NCBI RefSeq assembly: GCF_016086655.4
Contig: NC_052132.2
Location: forward strand, 22,136,805-22,200,804
Length of the DNA stretch: 64,000 nt
Direction of reading: 5' to 3'
DNA from: Lepeophtheirus salmonis
Taxonomy: Eukaryota > Arthropoda > Copepoda > Siphonostomatoida > Caligidae
Within the stretch, counting starts at the first letter, position 1, and each line of letters opens with the position of its first letter. Shown piece after piece: positions 23,131 through 33,060 of the stretch. The notes under the pieces are model-generated. The model ran no database searches and had not been told where the DNA came from. It worked only from the letters and a program-made list of their open reading frames with translations. The position numbers and the translations under genes were made by a program.

Positions 23131-23516
23131 AGTGTAGTTGGTAATTTTGTAACCTTTTTTAATAATTAAAAATTTGCGTAATGAGATTGAGAGTTATATT
23201 GGTTGTACCTTGTTTATCTTAGTTTTTTAAATACGTCAAGACAAGTGTTCAGACAGATTTATTTTTTCGTTTCGGTTCGTTTATTTAGGGATATTTTGTT
23301 CAAGACCACGAATTCAACACATAACCGAAATATAATTAATTTCAAATTCGGTACCAATCTTTTCGGTCTCAATCAATGAACCAATTTTCTTCCCATTTCT
23401 GTTTTGTACTAATAGGATCTATGCAATATTTTTAATATCATATGACGTTATTTTTCCCATTTTCAGAATTTAGAAACAACCATGACGTCATTAACTATTC
23501 ATCATTAGAATTGTTC
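23131..23516. other. AT-rich spacer, nothing recognised
   Basis: No recognisable feature. Confidence 0.5.
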
Positions 23517-24260
23517 TACAAGGTGGTCTAAATAAATGGGGAACAATTTTAATCGCTTATATCTTGGCATCTATAGGCTGTATGACAAAAAGCTTATTTA
23601 GTTCCGAATATCCAAGTGTGTTGCTTGTAAACTTTTTTTTTTTTTTTTGAAAAAAATCAGTTCACAATTAGATGGAGCAAACTAAAAAAAGTATTATGTG
23701 CGAATTGTATCGCGCGGGATTCACTCCACATGAGATTATCAAGCATCTCTATTACTCAAAAAGTAGATTCTACCGTATTTTTTTAATAAACTTCACGCCA
23801 AGTAGAAGACCCACACGAAATATCACAAAAGAGAGCTTAAAACAACGATATTCCAGGTTTGTAGCGCCCTCAAAATGTCTATGGATGCAAATATGAACAC
23901 CTCATTGGCAAGATGGCAAAGATAAGGAACGTGAGTAAGACGACCATTAAGAGAGCCATCAATGACGACCTGGGATATCTCTCAAAGGTCAGGACTGTCA
24001 TACATCTCCTCATTGAGTACACCATGGCCAGCAGGGTTATCAGAGGCAACAAAATCATCATTTCCATGAAGTAAACTGGAGGATTCCTGATACTTTTAGG
24101 TTGACCTCACATTCAATCACAGAAACAACAGATTGATCTGTTCGGACTCTTCTGAGGTCCAAACCATCATGAAAACGAAGAAACTAGCAAAACTATGATC
24201 CTGGGTGTCATCTCCAGTGAGGGAGATGTCATGTTCTCCCCCCCCCCCCTCCACTTTTTG
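23517..24260 (+). mobile_element. Mariner 5' two-thirds (MEQTKKSI type)
   Basis: Begins TACAAGGTGGTCTAAATAAA, a mariner-type end after TA. The transposase opens at 23672 with MEQTKKSIMCELYRAGFTPH, then EIIKHLYYSKSRFYRIF, the DNA-binding domain, and RRPTRN. Across frameshifts it continues through HLIGKMAKIRNVSKTTIKRA, LLIEYTMASRVIRGNKIIIS, WRIPDTF (position of the first catalytic Asp, not preserved), LRSKP and VISSEGDVMFSP just before a C run at 24238-24250, where homology ends. The second and third catalytic Asp regions are missing. Similar in type to the minus-strand element at 55541. Confidence 0.8.
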
Positions 24261-24617
24261 TAGGGACCTAAAATAGTCGAATCTCAGTATCACTCTATAT
24301 TATCGATATACTAACTATAATATTTTAAATATGTATATATATTATTTACTAGGGTCTTTAGCAAGGGAAGTTTGAATAGATCGTTAATTTGTATGTATGT
24401 ATTTTTAAAAATGCCTAGATATTTAAAAAATATATGTACCTGCAATATACTATATGTATATGTAGACTAATCTTTTTTAAGAGGGGGGGAGGGGCATAAG
24501 TGTATATAAAAAATTCTTAGCTTTCACTTTTTATATGGGCGTTTAAAATACAAACATAGATTTGTTTTCTATTTTAGTTATACCAAAAAGAAAGTTAAAA
24601 AAGTATGTTTCTAGCTT
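24261..24617. other. AT-rich spacer with C and G runs
   Basis: AT-rich with a GAGGGGGGGAGGGG run near 24481. No coding signal. Confidence 0.45.
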
Positions 24618-24790
24618 TGATGCTACGGATTGCATACTTAGATATAATAGACATGTACTTATGTAGATACAAATATATACTTTACGAGTTTAATTTTCTT
24701 AAATACTTTCTCTCTCTCTCACGATATGCATTTATATTTATTGAGAATGCTCTTTTTTTATAAATGTTTAAGGCTTTTTTTAAGTATATA
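24618..24790 (+). repeat. Direct repeat, left copy
   Basis: Matches 25271-25455 in the same orientation, sharing GATGCTACG/ATGCTACG, CATACTTAGATA, AGACATGTACTTATGTA and TACAAATATATACTTTA. The two copies flank the deleted mariner at 24826. Confidence 0.8.
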
Positions 24791-24825
24791 CTACAACATG
24801 AGGTCAAATTTACTCGTATTTACCG

Positions 24826-25270
24826 AGTGGTCCATTAAAATTTGAACACTTTGAATTTTAAACTTCAACAAAGTATAATTCATTAATTAGCAATTGAATT
24901 TCAACAAAATTAATACATTAAATAGATGTGTATCTGAGCTTTCTTAATCATTAGGTAGCTACCCTTAGTCAGAATAATGGCTTCCAAGCAGATGTAGTCC
25001 TCTATCATCGGTCCCAGTGCTGGCTGACAGTGGCTTTGAGGGGCTTGGTGTTTGGATGACAGACACTGCAGGCCTTCCCCTGAACATTCATCCAAAAGTG
25101 AAGTCGAAGGATTTAGCATCAGGGCTGTAGTTTGCCCCAAAGTGTTGAAAAAGAGATAAAAAAAATTCAGAAGAAGAATTATAAACGAGTCATGCAACGG
25201 AAGAAATAGGATTCTTTCATTGCTGGTGTCTTTGTAACCTCTCCACCCTCACAAGGCTCTTTTTATCCAC
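24826..25270 (-). mobile_element. Internally deleted mariner, copy 2
   Basis: Minus-strand copy of the core-deleted mariner. Its 3' end reads, on the plus strand, GTGGTCCATTAAAATTTGAA. The protein remnant goes from KEPCEGG and a PAMKES segment directly to a LxLHFWMNVQGKACSVCHPN segment and TKPLKATVSQHWD, then MIEDYI, so the catalytic core is missing as in copies 1 and 3. The 5' third of the gene is also absent: similarity stops at 25270, where the right copy of a flanking direct repeat begins. Confidence 0.8.
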
Positions 25271-25455
25271 TATGCTACGAACTTCATACTTAGATAGAAT
25301 AGACACGTACTTATGTAAATACAAATATATACTTTAGAGTTTAATTTTCTTAAATTATCTTTCTTTCTCGATAATTTTGTATTTTGTGCTTGCTTATTCT
25401 TTTTTTCATTAATATTTAAGGGTTTTAAAAAAAAAGTATAGGTTAAATATACATA
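25271..25455 (+). repeat. Direct repeat, right copy
   Basis: Right-hand partner of 24618-24790. It starts exactly where the mariner similarity stops. Confidence 0.8.
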
Positions 25456-25734
25456 TGTAAGTCCAGTGAAACCTCAAATTGCAAGTTAAATTTGAGGCAA
25501 TGTCTTAACTTATTCAAATAAGTTTATCTAATATGACAACAGCAACATTATATAATACATGTACGGATAACAAAAAAAAAAAAAATATTTTAAAGGAATA
25601 TTTTATTAATAAAAACTTGCAGTAGCATGACTAAATTAGGAAAATGGTGATTTTTATTTAATCAATTCAATAATAATTTGTGATATGTTTCAACCTTATT
25701 TAACCTTAAGCTATATTTTTATTCAATAGATCGA

Positions 25735-25857
25735 TTTTTGGTAGAGCAAGGGGCAAAGTAGAATTATGGTCCCTTCCCTATTGTCCGTATCGTTTTTGTG
25801 GAGTGTGATTTCATGGTTCTACTTTGACTCTTTGCCCAATACTCCACCAAAAATCCA
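25735..25857. repeat. Foldback element with 35-40 bp inverted arms
   Basis: The left arm ATTTTTGGTAGAGCAAGGGG followed by CAAAGTAGAATTATGG is repeated inverted at 25815-25857 (in reverse complement ATTTTTGGTGGAGTATTGGG then CAAAGAGTCAAAGTAGAAC). A third, inverted unit lies at about 25905-25946 (ATTTTTTGTGGAGCAACGTG then CAAAGTAGAACTATG in reverse complement). This gives one direct and two inverted copies. No coding content. Confidence 0.78.
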
Positions 25858-25947
25858 CAAAAGACTCAATGACAAACAATACGGGAAATTGGGAATGGTA
25901 CATAGGGCTATAAGGCATAGTTCTACTTTGCACGTTGCTCCACAAAA

Positions 25948-26235
25948 AATTAACCATATATGTCTTCCTTCTCTACCAATAACAACCTCGATGTGATGGT
26001 TAACTAGTTGGCAGCTATTGATGATGAAGGTCGTGTCTATAGTCTTTCACCCTGTCATTATTTCAGCTCGGAACAGAACAGCTTTGTAAATAAGATGAGG
26101 TATACATTCTTCTCTAAAACGCTCTAAAATCCAAAGTTCAAGGAGATGAGGTAGGAACTTGTGAAGGGCCAAATGGATGCAGGCCAGAAAACAGCAATAT
26201 TGTCGTATAAAAATATTATGATGCGGTAAGAAAAA
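25948..26235 (-). mobile_element. Mariner C-terminal remnant
   Basis: Minus-strand. The frame in 26124-26393 includes DNIAVFWPASIWPFTSSYLI then SLNFGF, equivalent to FWPKSMWPPSSPDLNPLDF, the third Asp block with the Asp lost (SSYL). After stops a second frame reads FIINSCQLVNHHIEVVIGRE then GRHI, the usual C-terminus (SCxxFRRRIEAVIxxEGGHIE). It lies between the foldback units and an unassigned region. Recognition depends on these two blocks only. Confidence 0.6.
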
Positions 26236-27130
26236 GAAAAACTGTCTGCACTAATTAAAAAGTAGTTCAGTTTTTGATGATAATATATATTTTTATAGCC
26301 ACAGCAGGCGTACAAAACAAAAAACGTAGAAAACTTAAACTTTGCTCTGGCAAAGGATTTCTTTAGAGTCGTCGAATTCCTGTATTGCAACATGGGCCAC
26401 TTTTCTTGAGATATGGCATGCCAAATTTGGCATTCATATTCCCTAAGGTCGTTTCTAATATCCGTGTCACATTATAGTGACTGCAAAGTCTCCACTCATC
26501 ATGGAATATTCTTGACGTTAAGTAAAGAACAAAGGCTATTCTGTATTTAATAGATCTTTGTTTGTCTGAGAGTAAAGTTTGTTTTAACATTTTCATTCTT
26601 ATATTTCCTATTTCGTCGCAGCCCTCATAAAAATGTTTAGTTCATCCAGATTTTGATCTTGCATTCACAATCTAGGTTAAATGTAACGATTTGGAACATT
26701 TATAACCACGTTCATTGTCTTGGTTCTTTTGGTCGGTATGAAGAAGAGTTGAAGCCCAATTTCTTTGTATCTCGCTAGATATGTGAATTTTAACTTACAG
26801 GTTTTCTTTGAAGTGGTTCACTCGCTCCCAATATTTCCCCAAATTTCTTATTCATCTTCGTTTGATAAGTAAAGTTCAAGAAGGTTCCCTTACAGGCTAC
26901 TTATAAAGGATTTTTACAGGAAAAGTTGACCTGATGTGCTCTCTACTACCAGGAAAACAGAGAGCTTCCAATGAAACATCATATCTGTCATACCCAAACC
27001 ACCGCCCCATTCTTCTATTTGCCATCTCTTGTATCCTATGTATTTTGATACATTTACATTAATTATCAATGCTCTATTCGAATTCGGAACATTCTTCGTT
27101 ATAAGGCCGACGTTTCATAATATATAACTA
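26236..27130 (-). other. Unassigned coding-like region
   Basis: The minus strand of this 0.9-kb stretch has less skewed composition than its surroundings and several interrupted open frames. One frame (26363-26596, 77 codons) includes RIAFVLYLTSRIFHDEWRLC and NMNAKFGMPYLKK. Further upstream a frame includes MANRRMGRWFGYDRYDVSLE then ALCFPGS. I cannot assign these to a family. It could be a decayed retroelement or gene fragment. Confidence 0.3.
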
Positions 27131-29253
27131 TCGTTCTTTTCCAATATTTTATTCTGTCAAGTATTGTGTTTTCTAATTCAGGCACTTCCATATCCGTCAT
27201 GACTTGAGTTAAATCTGCTGAGGTATTTCCAATCTGACTCAAAAAGTGTTCACTTTTTTTTCAATTACTGTATTATTTGAAAAGTACTCAAACAGTTGCA
27301 GCTAACCCATAACAGATTATCTGGTAAACATTTACACTTACATTAACTTTCGTGAAAAAATATATAACCTCAAAAAAAAAATTTAAAAATGTAATTTTTC
27401 AATTAATTTACATAGACATTTTTGGACGACTACAAGAAGTTATAAATTTAGTTTTTTGTTTTTTTTTCAAGTTCTAAAAATAGTATGACTCGAATTAGTT
27501 GTTCAATCATGAATCAATCTAAAAGCTTATTTAATCACTAAATTTAATCTGAACGTGAATTAAAAAATTATTTTTCAATGAATGCCTTGCACGTTTAACT
27601 ATTTAAAATTCTAATTTACTTTTAAATATAACTTCTTCATTATTATTAAAATATCTCATTTAACATAAATTAACTTTTTTTCGTACTACTTACAGAAATA
27701 GTTTTTAAGAAGAAAAATTAAGATAATTTTTCTTTTGTGTTTTTAATTAAATTCATCAAAAAATGATGTAACTTTCTTTTTTTAACTCTTTTTCTTTTAC
27801 AAAGGTATATCTAAGTAATTTGAAACCCTTAGAAACTTTAATAAATAATGAAAACATTAAAAATAGATAGATTTGAACTTTTAGAATATTTTGAAAGTGT
27901 TTATTTTAAATTAAAGGTGGATTAAAAAATGTAAACACTATTTTAGTCGTAAAAAGGTAATTACATGAGTGGTATTATTTTTCTAGCCACCCTGTATGTT
28001 CCATCATTCAACTGATAAACAAAAATTAATTTTACTTAACATGAGAAAATGACATTAGTTATTTGCATGTACTTTTTTTTAGTTTTTCAAAATGTATTTA
28101 TAAAACTTACTTACATACATAAATAAGTATAATATTTAAATTTTGTATATATTTTACATGAAGTATGAAACATCGTGTAACTTTACTTAATATTCATATT
28201 TTGGAGTTACTTTAATTATTTATAAGGAAATGTTATTATATATATATAACTCTTGCAATTCCACAGAACAATTTTCTAAGTGATTAAAAACAAAAACAAT
28301 ATCAAGTGTTTGTCATATAGTACCAGACAAGATCTCTATATATATGTTTTATGCGACTTTAAATACATTTTGAAAAAAAAATATGAATAAAAATAAGTCA
28401 AAGAGCGGTAACATTCATTATTAAGCACTTTAGGTACTTGGTATGCAATGTATATGACCCTCCTCGTTTAGTCCCCCTAGCAGGGGATGATTGCTTTGAA
28501 TTATGTGCAAAATTGCATCATTTTCTAGAACTCCTACGCTTTTCTATTCCCTTTTAGCTATGGTAAATGGAAATGAATTGGTCAACGATTGTTTTATCCA
28601 TGACAAATACGAGACAAAAAAAATAATAATAAGGTGTCCATAGCATGACTAAATCAAAAAAAAAAAAATCTTGTCGAAATAAATAAGGTATTGGATGTGA
28701 CAGAGACGGAAATAAATGTGACAAACCAGATAAAAGGAATGTTTAATATATTCAAAAATTTCAAGCTCTTAATATTTTAAAAGTTTTTGAGAGCTAAAAA
28801 TGTGTACAATTTGATTGTAATAACATTTGACGCTCAAAGTCAAAATAATGTCAAAGTATATGATCAAGGCAAGAAAATGAGATAATATCTATATAACTTT
28901 TTATTTTTCATGTGTATGTAGTTAATTTTCGAAAATTGTAGGACAGAGACAAAAAATAATACTATTTGAAAATTGATGTAAACCACCCATTTTTCCAAGG
29001 ATCCAGGGATAAAATACTTTATAAATCGGATAATTTGATAGTAAAATTCTACAGTAGCAGATAATAATCCATGTATATCTAAATTAATTATCAATTTATG
29101 TACAAGTTGAATGTAAAGTTGACTTTTTTTGGCATTTTGATATGGAGTAAACAATTTACATATATATTATCAGTCACTTGTATTTATAACGTAATATTTG
29201 ATTATTTCTAAATAAAGCTAAACTATTTCTAAAATACATCATTGTAAAATATT
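27131..29253. other. AT-rich spacer with a possible lone mariner end
   Basis: AT-rich, over 2 kb. At 27972-27996 the sequence TATTTTTCTAGCCACCCTGTA resembles a mariner terminus reading outward to the right, but no transposase sequence was recognised beside it. Other open frames (for example 28864-29154 on minus) are Ile, Tyr and Phe rich and look like chance. Confidence 0.35.
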
Positions 29254-29700
29254 TACAGAGTATCCCTGCTAATTATGAACCATTTCTTCCATGCTAAACT
29301 TAGTCAAAATTCATGAAAAGTATAGGTAGAAAGACTTTTGATCCCTCTCAGCTTCTTTTATGGCCTGGATCCTAGGTCCTCAAGACCTTAGAAGTCTTGT
29401 TTACAGTCCAGTCCACTTTTTCTCCACGGCAGCCTTTAGGACATTCGCATGGGAGGTGAAACGGACCTTCCTCTTGATAGAAATCTAGGTCCTATACTCA
29501 AGAGTGTTGCGGTATATTGAGAACGGAGGCAACATTGACCAGGGGCAGAGATCGCCAAGTTGTATTCACACCACTTTTGAGTCTTTTGGTGTTGTAGCTT
29601 CCAGGCTGCCTCTCAAGCAAGGAGACAATATATAAGGTCGGCCGATAAAAACTTGCAACGCAGTCTGGTTGACATGACAATGGAGCCAAGTTCAGTGTTA
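29254..29700 (-). mobile_element. Mariner C-terminal remnant with 3' end
   Basis: Minus-strand. The left edge TACAGAGTATCCCTGC is a mariner terminus. Inward, the minus strand yields KRKVRFTSHANVLKAAVEKK then WTGL (the segment after the third Asp) and FHE preceded by RIQAIKEAERD, the C-terminus. Further in, the SPDLNP region is scrambled by indels (NIPQHS in one frame, CLRSQYTATL in another). The 63-codon frame 29498-29689 covers the QD-to-PD interval. Heavily decayed. Confidence 0.6.
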
Positions 29701-29984
29701 CTGACTAGTGTTAAGTGATAACTCATGTTATTCCAAGAATCTTCTTCTGGATGTACTAGGCGTATTTGTACTCTTGCAACATTTACAAATCCATTAAATG
29801 TCCACTATTTTGGTATATTTATTTGAAAATTGATGTTCTGAACTATTTTTCATTAAACACAACTCTTAATTTATTTAAAAAAAAATTATTATTGTAATTG
29901 TCAGAGGGTAAAAATTTACACTAATAGTATTGTCTAAAGAGAAAATAAAATACTATATTATGTATTAATACATTTTGTTTTATC

Positions 29985-30235
29985 GAATTTCCTCCCTATT
30001 TGGCTCCTCTGGAATGTCATCAAAATAGCCAGTGACGACAAGCAAAGAAATTTCTGGTCGACAGACCTAACAAATAGTCATTTTGCTCTAAAGGGGCCTT
30101 CTTGTCGTTTTTTTAGATTTTTAATCTTAGTAATAAGGTTTTTGGAGTACGAGACGATTCTCGTCATAACTCCAAGAAACGTTGACACAACATTTCCTTT
30201 GGCCTCCATCTCAGTTGTCTTTTGTAAGATTAATT
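29985..30235 (-). mobile_element. Possible transposase N-terminus
   Basis: A minus-strand frame reads EMEAKGNVVSTFLGVMTRIV then SYSKNLITKIKNLKKRQEGP, which resembles the N-terminal helix-turn-helix of Tc1/mariner-type proteins in this genome, followed after a stop by RSVDQKFLCLSSL. There is no catalytic block nearby to confirm it. Confidence 0.35.
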
Positions 30236-30422
30236 AACAAGATTACAAGAATGTCTCCTTTTTATTGCTCTACCAGTTGATATTACGGATAAAATTCGAT
30301 AAATTATTTAATAATTCAATGTAACCTTTCCAAATTTCATTCACAATTCACTGGGACATGTTGAATAAGAATATAATTTTTAGATAATTATGCTTAAAGT
30401 AGGAGCTTTTACAATTTTAAAG

Positions 30423-31639
30423 TACAGGGTAGGACAGCAAAACGTGGATTGTTAATTAATGTCTATTTTCTCCTTAATATGAACAGGTTCAGTAATGTAT
30501 TTTTTTGATATTCTGTTTTCACCGTTCTCTTTATATAAACAAACTATATGAATGATTTAATTATTTCATCATGATGAGCGAGCGATAAGCAAAAATGCAG
30601 GGCATCTCAGATCTCCTGGATGTTGGAGTTGATGTGATGAAGATTAAGGACATTCTTAAGTGTTCTATTAGCCTGGTTTTTAAGTTGGCCAAGATAAAAA
30701 AAATGAAAAAGACCTCTCTCGGATGTCAGGAAGTGGAGGGCATAATGAAGTTCCTGTCAAGTTTGGAGAAGAATATAAACCCGATGAATTGCCTCGTCAT
30801 CGACTTTGTTTTGGCTCCTAGGACCATTAAGAAGTCTATAACGAATAACTTGGGATAAGTTTATTTTACAAGGACACCACACAACCTTTTGACTGAGTGT
30901 AGGAAAGCCAGGAGACTCGAGAGGTCAAAGACCACAAGGATCAAGGCAAATGGGTCATTTCTGAAATTTTTTAGACCAAGAAGATTTTCATAGTTGATCA
31001 ATTCCACAACCGTCGGAACGGCTTGCAGAAACAAAAGATGAGGTCCAAAGGGTTTACCAGACCAAATATCCAGCCTAAACAATGGTCCTCGAGGTTCTGG
31101 TTTCTGATGGAAAGAAGATGCCTCTGTTTTTTTTTCAAGGCTGGACAGAAAATAGGCCAGGAGGCGTACTATAAGGTGCTTAGGTATACCCTCCTGTTAT
31201 GGCCCAAGACCAACTACGCCGAGGATAACTACGGTTGTAATCAGGACTGTGGCTCCTCTCACACGTCCGCCAAGTGCCAAAAGTTCTGCGCAGATAACAT
31301 GTCTCGATTCTGGTCCAAAGAGATATGCCCCCTTTCCTCATCAGATTTGAACCCACTTGATTTTTCAATATGGGGCCCTTTGAAGTGAGAAACCAACAGG
31401 ACCTCACATCCAAATGTGGACTCACTGAAGTCCTCCATAGTGGCTGCATGGGACAACTTGTCAGATGATTTTGTCATCAACTCCTGTGTGGCCTTCAGGC
31501 AAACGTGTTAAGGCTGTGATTGAATATTAAGTTGGTCATATTGCGTAAAAAACTTTGTTTATACGTTTTGTTAACATTATTTTTTTACATAATATTTAAA
31601 ATAAAAAATTATTGATGTATTTCTAAATCCATCCCTGTA
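30423..31639 (+). mobile_element. Full-span mariner with both ends
   Basis: A 1.2-kb element bounded by TACAGGGTAGGACAGCAAAA at the left and a right end reading TACAGGGATGGATTTAGAAA on the opposite strand, so only the outer bases match. The transposase is broken but traceable end to end: start at 30595 (MQGISDLLDVGVDVMKIKDI), HTH, RTIKKSITNNLG, then a stop; FTRTPHNLLTE; FRPRRF near the first catalytic Asp, which is lost; FFKAGQKIGQEAYYKVLRYT; the second block reads QDCGSSHTS (usually QDGAPAHTA); and ICPLSSSDLNPLDFSIWGPL keeps the third Asp. It ends with AAWDNLSDDFVINSCVAFRQ. Stops and frameshifts make it inactive. It is the best local reference for the split element at 3.4-4.9 kb. Confidence 0.88.
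30595..31540 (+). pseudogene. Mariner transposase pseudogene
   Basis: Coding part of the full-span mariner. Expected protein of about 340 residues; here it is split by a stop at about 30856-30858 and by several frameshifts. Residues 1-87 (30595-30858) form the DNA-binding half, and 31023-31388 (121 codons) carry the middle and the third Asp block. The NRRNDR motif after the first Asp is visible at about 31008-31025 as HNRRNGL. The substitutions at the first and second catalytic sites, not only the indels, would prevent activity. Confidence 0.82.
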
Positions 31640-32689
31640 CAATGTATATGTTTAACAATTAAATATCAATGAGGTGCAGAGAGTGATGGTTTCATCCTTT
31701 TCTGAGGTAGTATTTACTGTTGTATGATAAATTCAAAACTTTATCTTTTTGGAACATTTTGTAATATTTTACGCCAAACTAAAATATTTTATCAAAAATG
31801 ATGTCATCGCCGTTCTAGTGTTGAAAAATTAATTCAATCAGGGATATTGTCTGTTTTGTAGAAAAAACCAAACAGATAAGTATTTATGTATACAAAAATA
31901 TGTGAAAACATCTAATTTATACAGACGTATATATTATTTTTTAAATATGGAAAAGTGCTCTGTGAAAAAACTACAAATAAAAAGTTGGAAAACTCATCTT
32001 TTGTAGCATAAAGAATTTGAGAATGGTGGTATCTTTCTACTCTTATGATTATATTTCAATATTATACATAAATTAGAAACAGTCTAATGTATTTAGTTAT
32101 TCTAACTCTTAATCTTTTTTCTAAAAACTTTTAATCTTTGAATTATTCAATGTATTTTTTATTTGTTTAAAAATATATATATGCAGCCTTAAAAGAAATA
32201 TATGAATTGAACATATAAGGATAACTTTTTTCGAATATTTATAGCATATGTACAACGAGCGTACATATCTTTACATATAAATATTCAGAATTTTCTTCTT
32301 CAAAAATAAATCTGTTATTCAAAAACTAATGATTTTTGTCTAAGTAGTTTGAGTTTTGAAAAAATAATTAAATATTTGTAACAATGGGCATTATTCTTCT
32401 TATTTTATTTTATTTTTTTGCACAAAAGTACAACTATATATTAAAATAATTATAATATCTATTCAATACAAACCTGAGACAGGGGGATTCTCTATATCTT
32501 AATTGATATTAAATATGCTGAATTTTAGTTACGATAAAATATATATTTTCACCCCTAGGCCACTTTCAATATGACATCAATCTTTTGGTCTTAAACTAAC
32601 TCGATTTAAAAAAATATATATCCGGTTTTAGTGGTCCCATTTATTATTTAAAGTGTAACACTTATATAGAAAGTGGTTTGATGTCTCTA
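31640..32689. other. AT-rich spacer, nothing recognised
   Basis: AT-rich, about 1 kb, without recognisable motif. Confidence 0.5.
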
Positions 32690-33060
32690 TATTGTTCCTA
32701 CAAAAGAAACAAAGCCTTTTTTCGATAGACTTTCCCTGAGTACTACCAAAAGGGAGAGTGCTCTTAATAATTTGGTATTTAACCAATATTAAGATCATCA
32801 AACCTCGACGATGTTATGGACCAATCTAGGACGTCTAGCTTCACCCCCTACTCAACAAGAATATTCCTCTCTACGGCCTCTCTAATACCTTGAATCTTTG
32901 AGCATTATAGAAGATGTGTCTACTTGTCTCGTTTTCTAATCGACAGAAAGAACAAGTAGATACATTGTTGGATCTGGGAGTGACTTATTTAGAAATAATG
33001 AAAAGGTAGTCATTCGATACCATAACCCAATAGTATATTCCTCTAATAATTGAAAAATGT
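32690..33060 (-). mobile_element. LINE C-terminal remnant with two Cys-His knuckles
   Basis: Minus-strand remnant of a non-LTR retrotransposon C-terminus. One frame gives TCSFCRLENETSRHIFYNAQ then RFKVL, and about 200 bases further a second unit gives LCFFCRNNIETSNHFLYKCY. Both fit the CxxC...H...C knuckle found at the end of L1/Tx1-type ORF2, and the second resembles LCFFCKEMHETTDHIMWKC in the LINE at 60 kb. Between them another frame reads REAVERNILVE and VKLDVLDWSI. Two knuckles may mean two stacked LINE 3' ends. The plus-strand ORF 33100-33306 next to it is not recognised. Confidence 0.6.

Noticed and set aside
26940..27030. MGRWFGYDRY resembling a Z1-type motif
   Set aside because: A single short resemblance with no supporting domain sequence and stops nearby.
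28864..29154. 96-codon minus-strand frame with hydrophobic stretches
   Set aside because: Hydrophobic runs follow from AT-rich codons. No start context, partner exon or motif supports a membrane protein.
30861..31480. Several overlapping minus-strand ORFs
   Set aside because: They are antisense shadows of the full-span mariner transposase on plus.
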